Program-made: the position numbers and the translations under genes
In this document: piece after piece, positions 5,336 through 5,572 of the stretch
Layout of the letters: each line of letters begins with the position of its first letter
Numbering within the stretch: position 1 is the first letter of the stretch
Notes under the pieces: generated by a model
Told to the model about the DNA's origin: nothing
Seen by the model: only the letters and a program-made list of their open reading frames with translations
The model's database searches: none
DNA from: an uncultured Bacillota bacterium
GTDB lineage: Bacteria > Bacillota > JAAYKD01
Direction of reading: 5' to 3'
Assembly: GCA_937897315.1 (NCBI GenBank)
Contig: CALCNS010000356.1
Span: 1-5,572, forward strand
Length of the DNA stretch: 5,572 nt

Positions 5336-5572
5336 ATGTTTTTTGAAGACAAACTGTGGATGGCAAAGAATGAAAACCGAATCTTCTTGTTGCCTCACAT
5401 GGCAAATCGACACGGATTGATCTGCGGTGCTACCGGGACAGGGAAGACGATTACGTTAAAAGTGATGGCAGAGTCGTTTAGCGATTTAGGGGTTCCGGTT
5501 TTTTTAGCGGATATCAAAGGGGACTTAGCCGGGATGTGTCGTCCAGGACTGGACACCGATGGGATGCGCAAA
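5336..5572 (+). CDS. HerA-like (DUF853) ATPase, 3'-truncated by window edge
   Basis: Only the first 79 codons are visible. They match the N-terminus of the DUF853 family (E. coli YjgR type), P-loop ATPases of the HerA/FtsK superfamily whose cellular role is poorly defined. The opening [20 protein letters not shown] contains the Walker A motif G31-ATGTGK-T38. [12 protein letters not shown] (56-67) follows and is a family hallmark just after the first strand-helix pair. The Walker B and C-terminal regions lie outside the window. The ATG at 5336 is set by AGGAGG (5324-5329) with a 6-base spacing. TATAAA occurs at 5297-5302 and 5313-5318, but neither has a good -35, so the promoter is not resolved. 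It is divergent from the RNase operon, and no functional link between them is shown by the sequence. Confidence 0.92.
   Translation, partial: MFFEDKLWMAKNENRIFLLPHMANRHGLICGATGTGKTITLKVMAESFSDLGVPVFLADIKGDLAGMCRPGLDTDGMRK

Noticed and set aside
5136..5420. Plus-strand open frame of 94 codons across the RNase signal peptide region and HerA-like start
   Set aside because: It is antisense to the RNase signal sequence and overlaps the HerA-like gene in another frame; no recognisable protein.
4467..5572. HerA-like ATPase plus RNase/barstar as a single antiphage defence system
   Set aside because: The genes are divergent, the DUF853 type is not the HerA seen with SIR2 or DUF4297 partners, and the RNase carries an export signal; nothing in the sequence links them.

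Overview
The window reads as chromosomal DNA of a low-to-mid GC Gram-positive bacterium, most likely a Clostridia-type Firmicute. The reasons are strong AGGAGG-like ribosome binding sites, sigma-A type promoters with 17-bp spacers, compact intrinsic terminators, a KtrAB potassium system, a barnase/barstar pair and a lipobox-bearing signal peptide. The genus cannot be named from the sequence alone. Nothing looks like an insertion sequence, phage, CRISPR array or integration site.

Layout, left to right. (1) 1-1774: the 3' part of ktrB (5' end outside the window) followed 11 bases later by complete ktrA. Together they form a two-gene operon for a potassium uptake channel and its nucleotide-binding gating subunit. 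(2) 1813-1991: a stand-alone tRNA-Ser(GCU) gene with a clear promoter (TTGCAA, 17 bp, TATACT with an extended -10), an encoded CCA and a perfect 11-bp terminator. (3) 2033-2728: a DUF554 (YqgA/YdfK-type) multi-pass membrane protein of unknown role. (4) 3591-2722, minus strand: a response regulator made of a receiver, a coiled-coil linker and one PAS/PAC domain with no output domain. It is convergent with the DUF554 gene and overlaps it by 7 bases. (5) 3766-4431: an MBL-fold metal-dependent hydrolase, divergent from the response regulator. (6) 4435-4464: a perfect 13-bp hairpin acting as a shared terminator between convergent genes. (7) 5203-4467, minus strand: a barnase-family guanyl-specific ribonuclease with a lipoprotein signal, overlapping by 4 bases (ATGA) a barstar-family inhibitor. 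(8) 5336 to the end: the start of a HerA-like (DUF853) ATPase, divergent from the RNase operon.

How the genes work together. KtrB and KtrA form one transport complex, and the RNase and barstar form one toxin/immunity pair. The other genes look like independent housekeeping or signalling units, and I see no evidence that they form a single pathway. The most interesting element is the RNase/inhibitor pair. The RNase keeps the whole barnase catalytic set at a constant offset of 44 residues, but it is predicted to be membrane-anchored. Its equivalent of barnase Arg59 is Tyr, while the inhibitor's equivalent of barstar Trp38, which contacts Arg59, is also Tyr. There is no intergenic stretch over 300 bases; the largest are 3592-3765 (174 bases) and 5204-5335 (132 bases), both described below.
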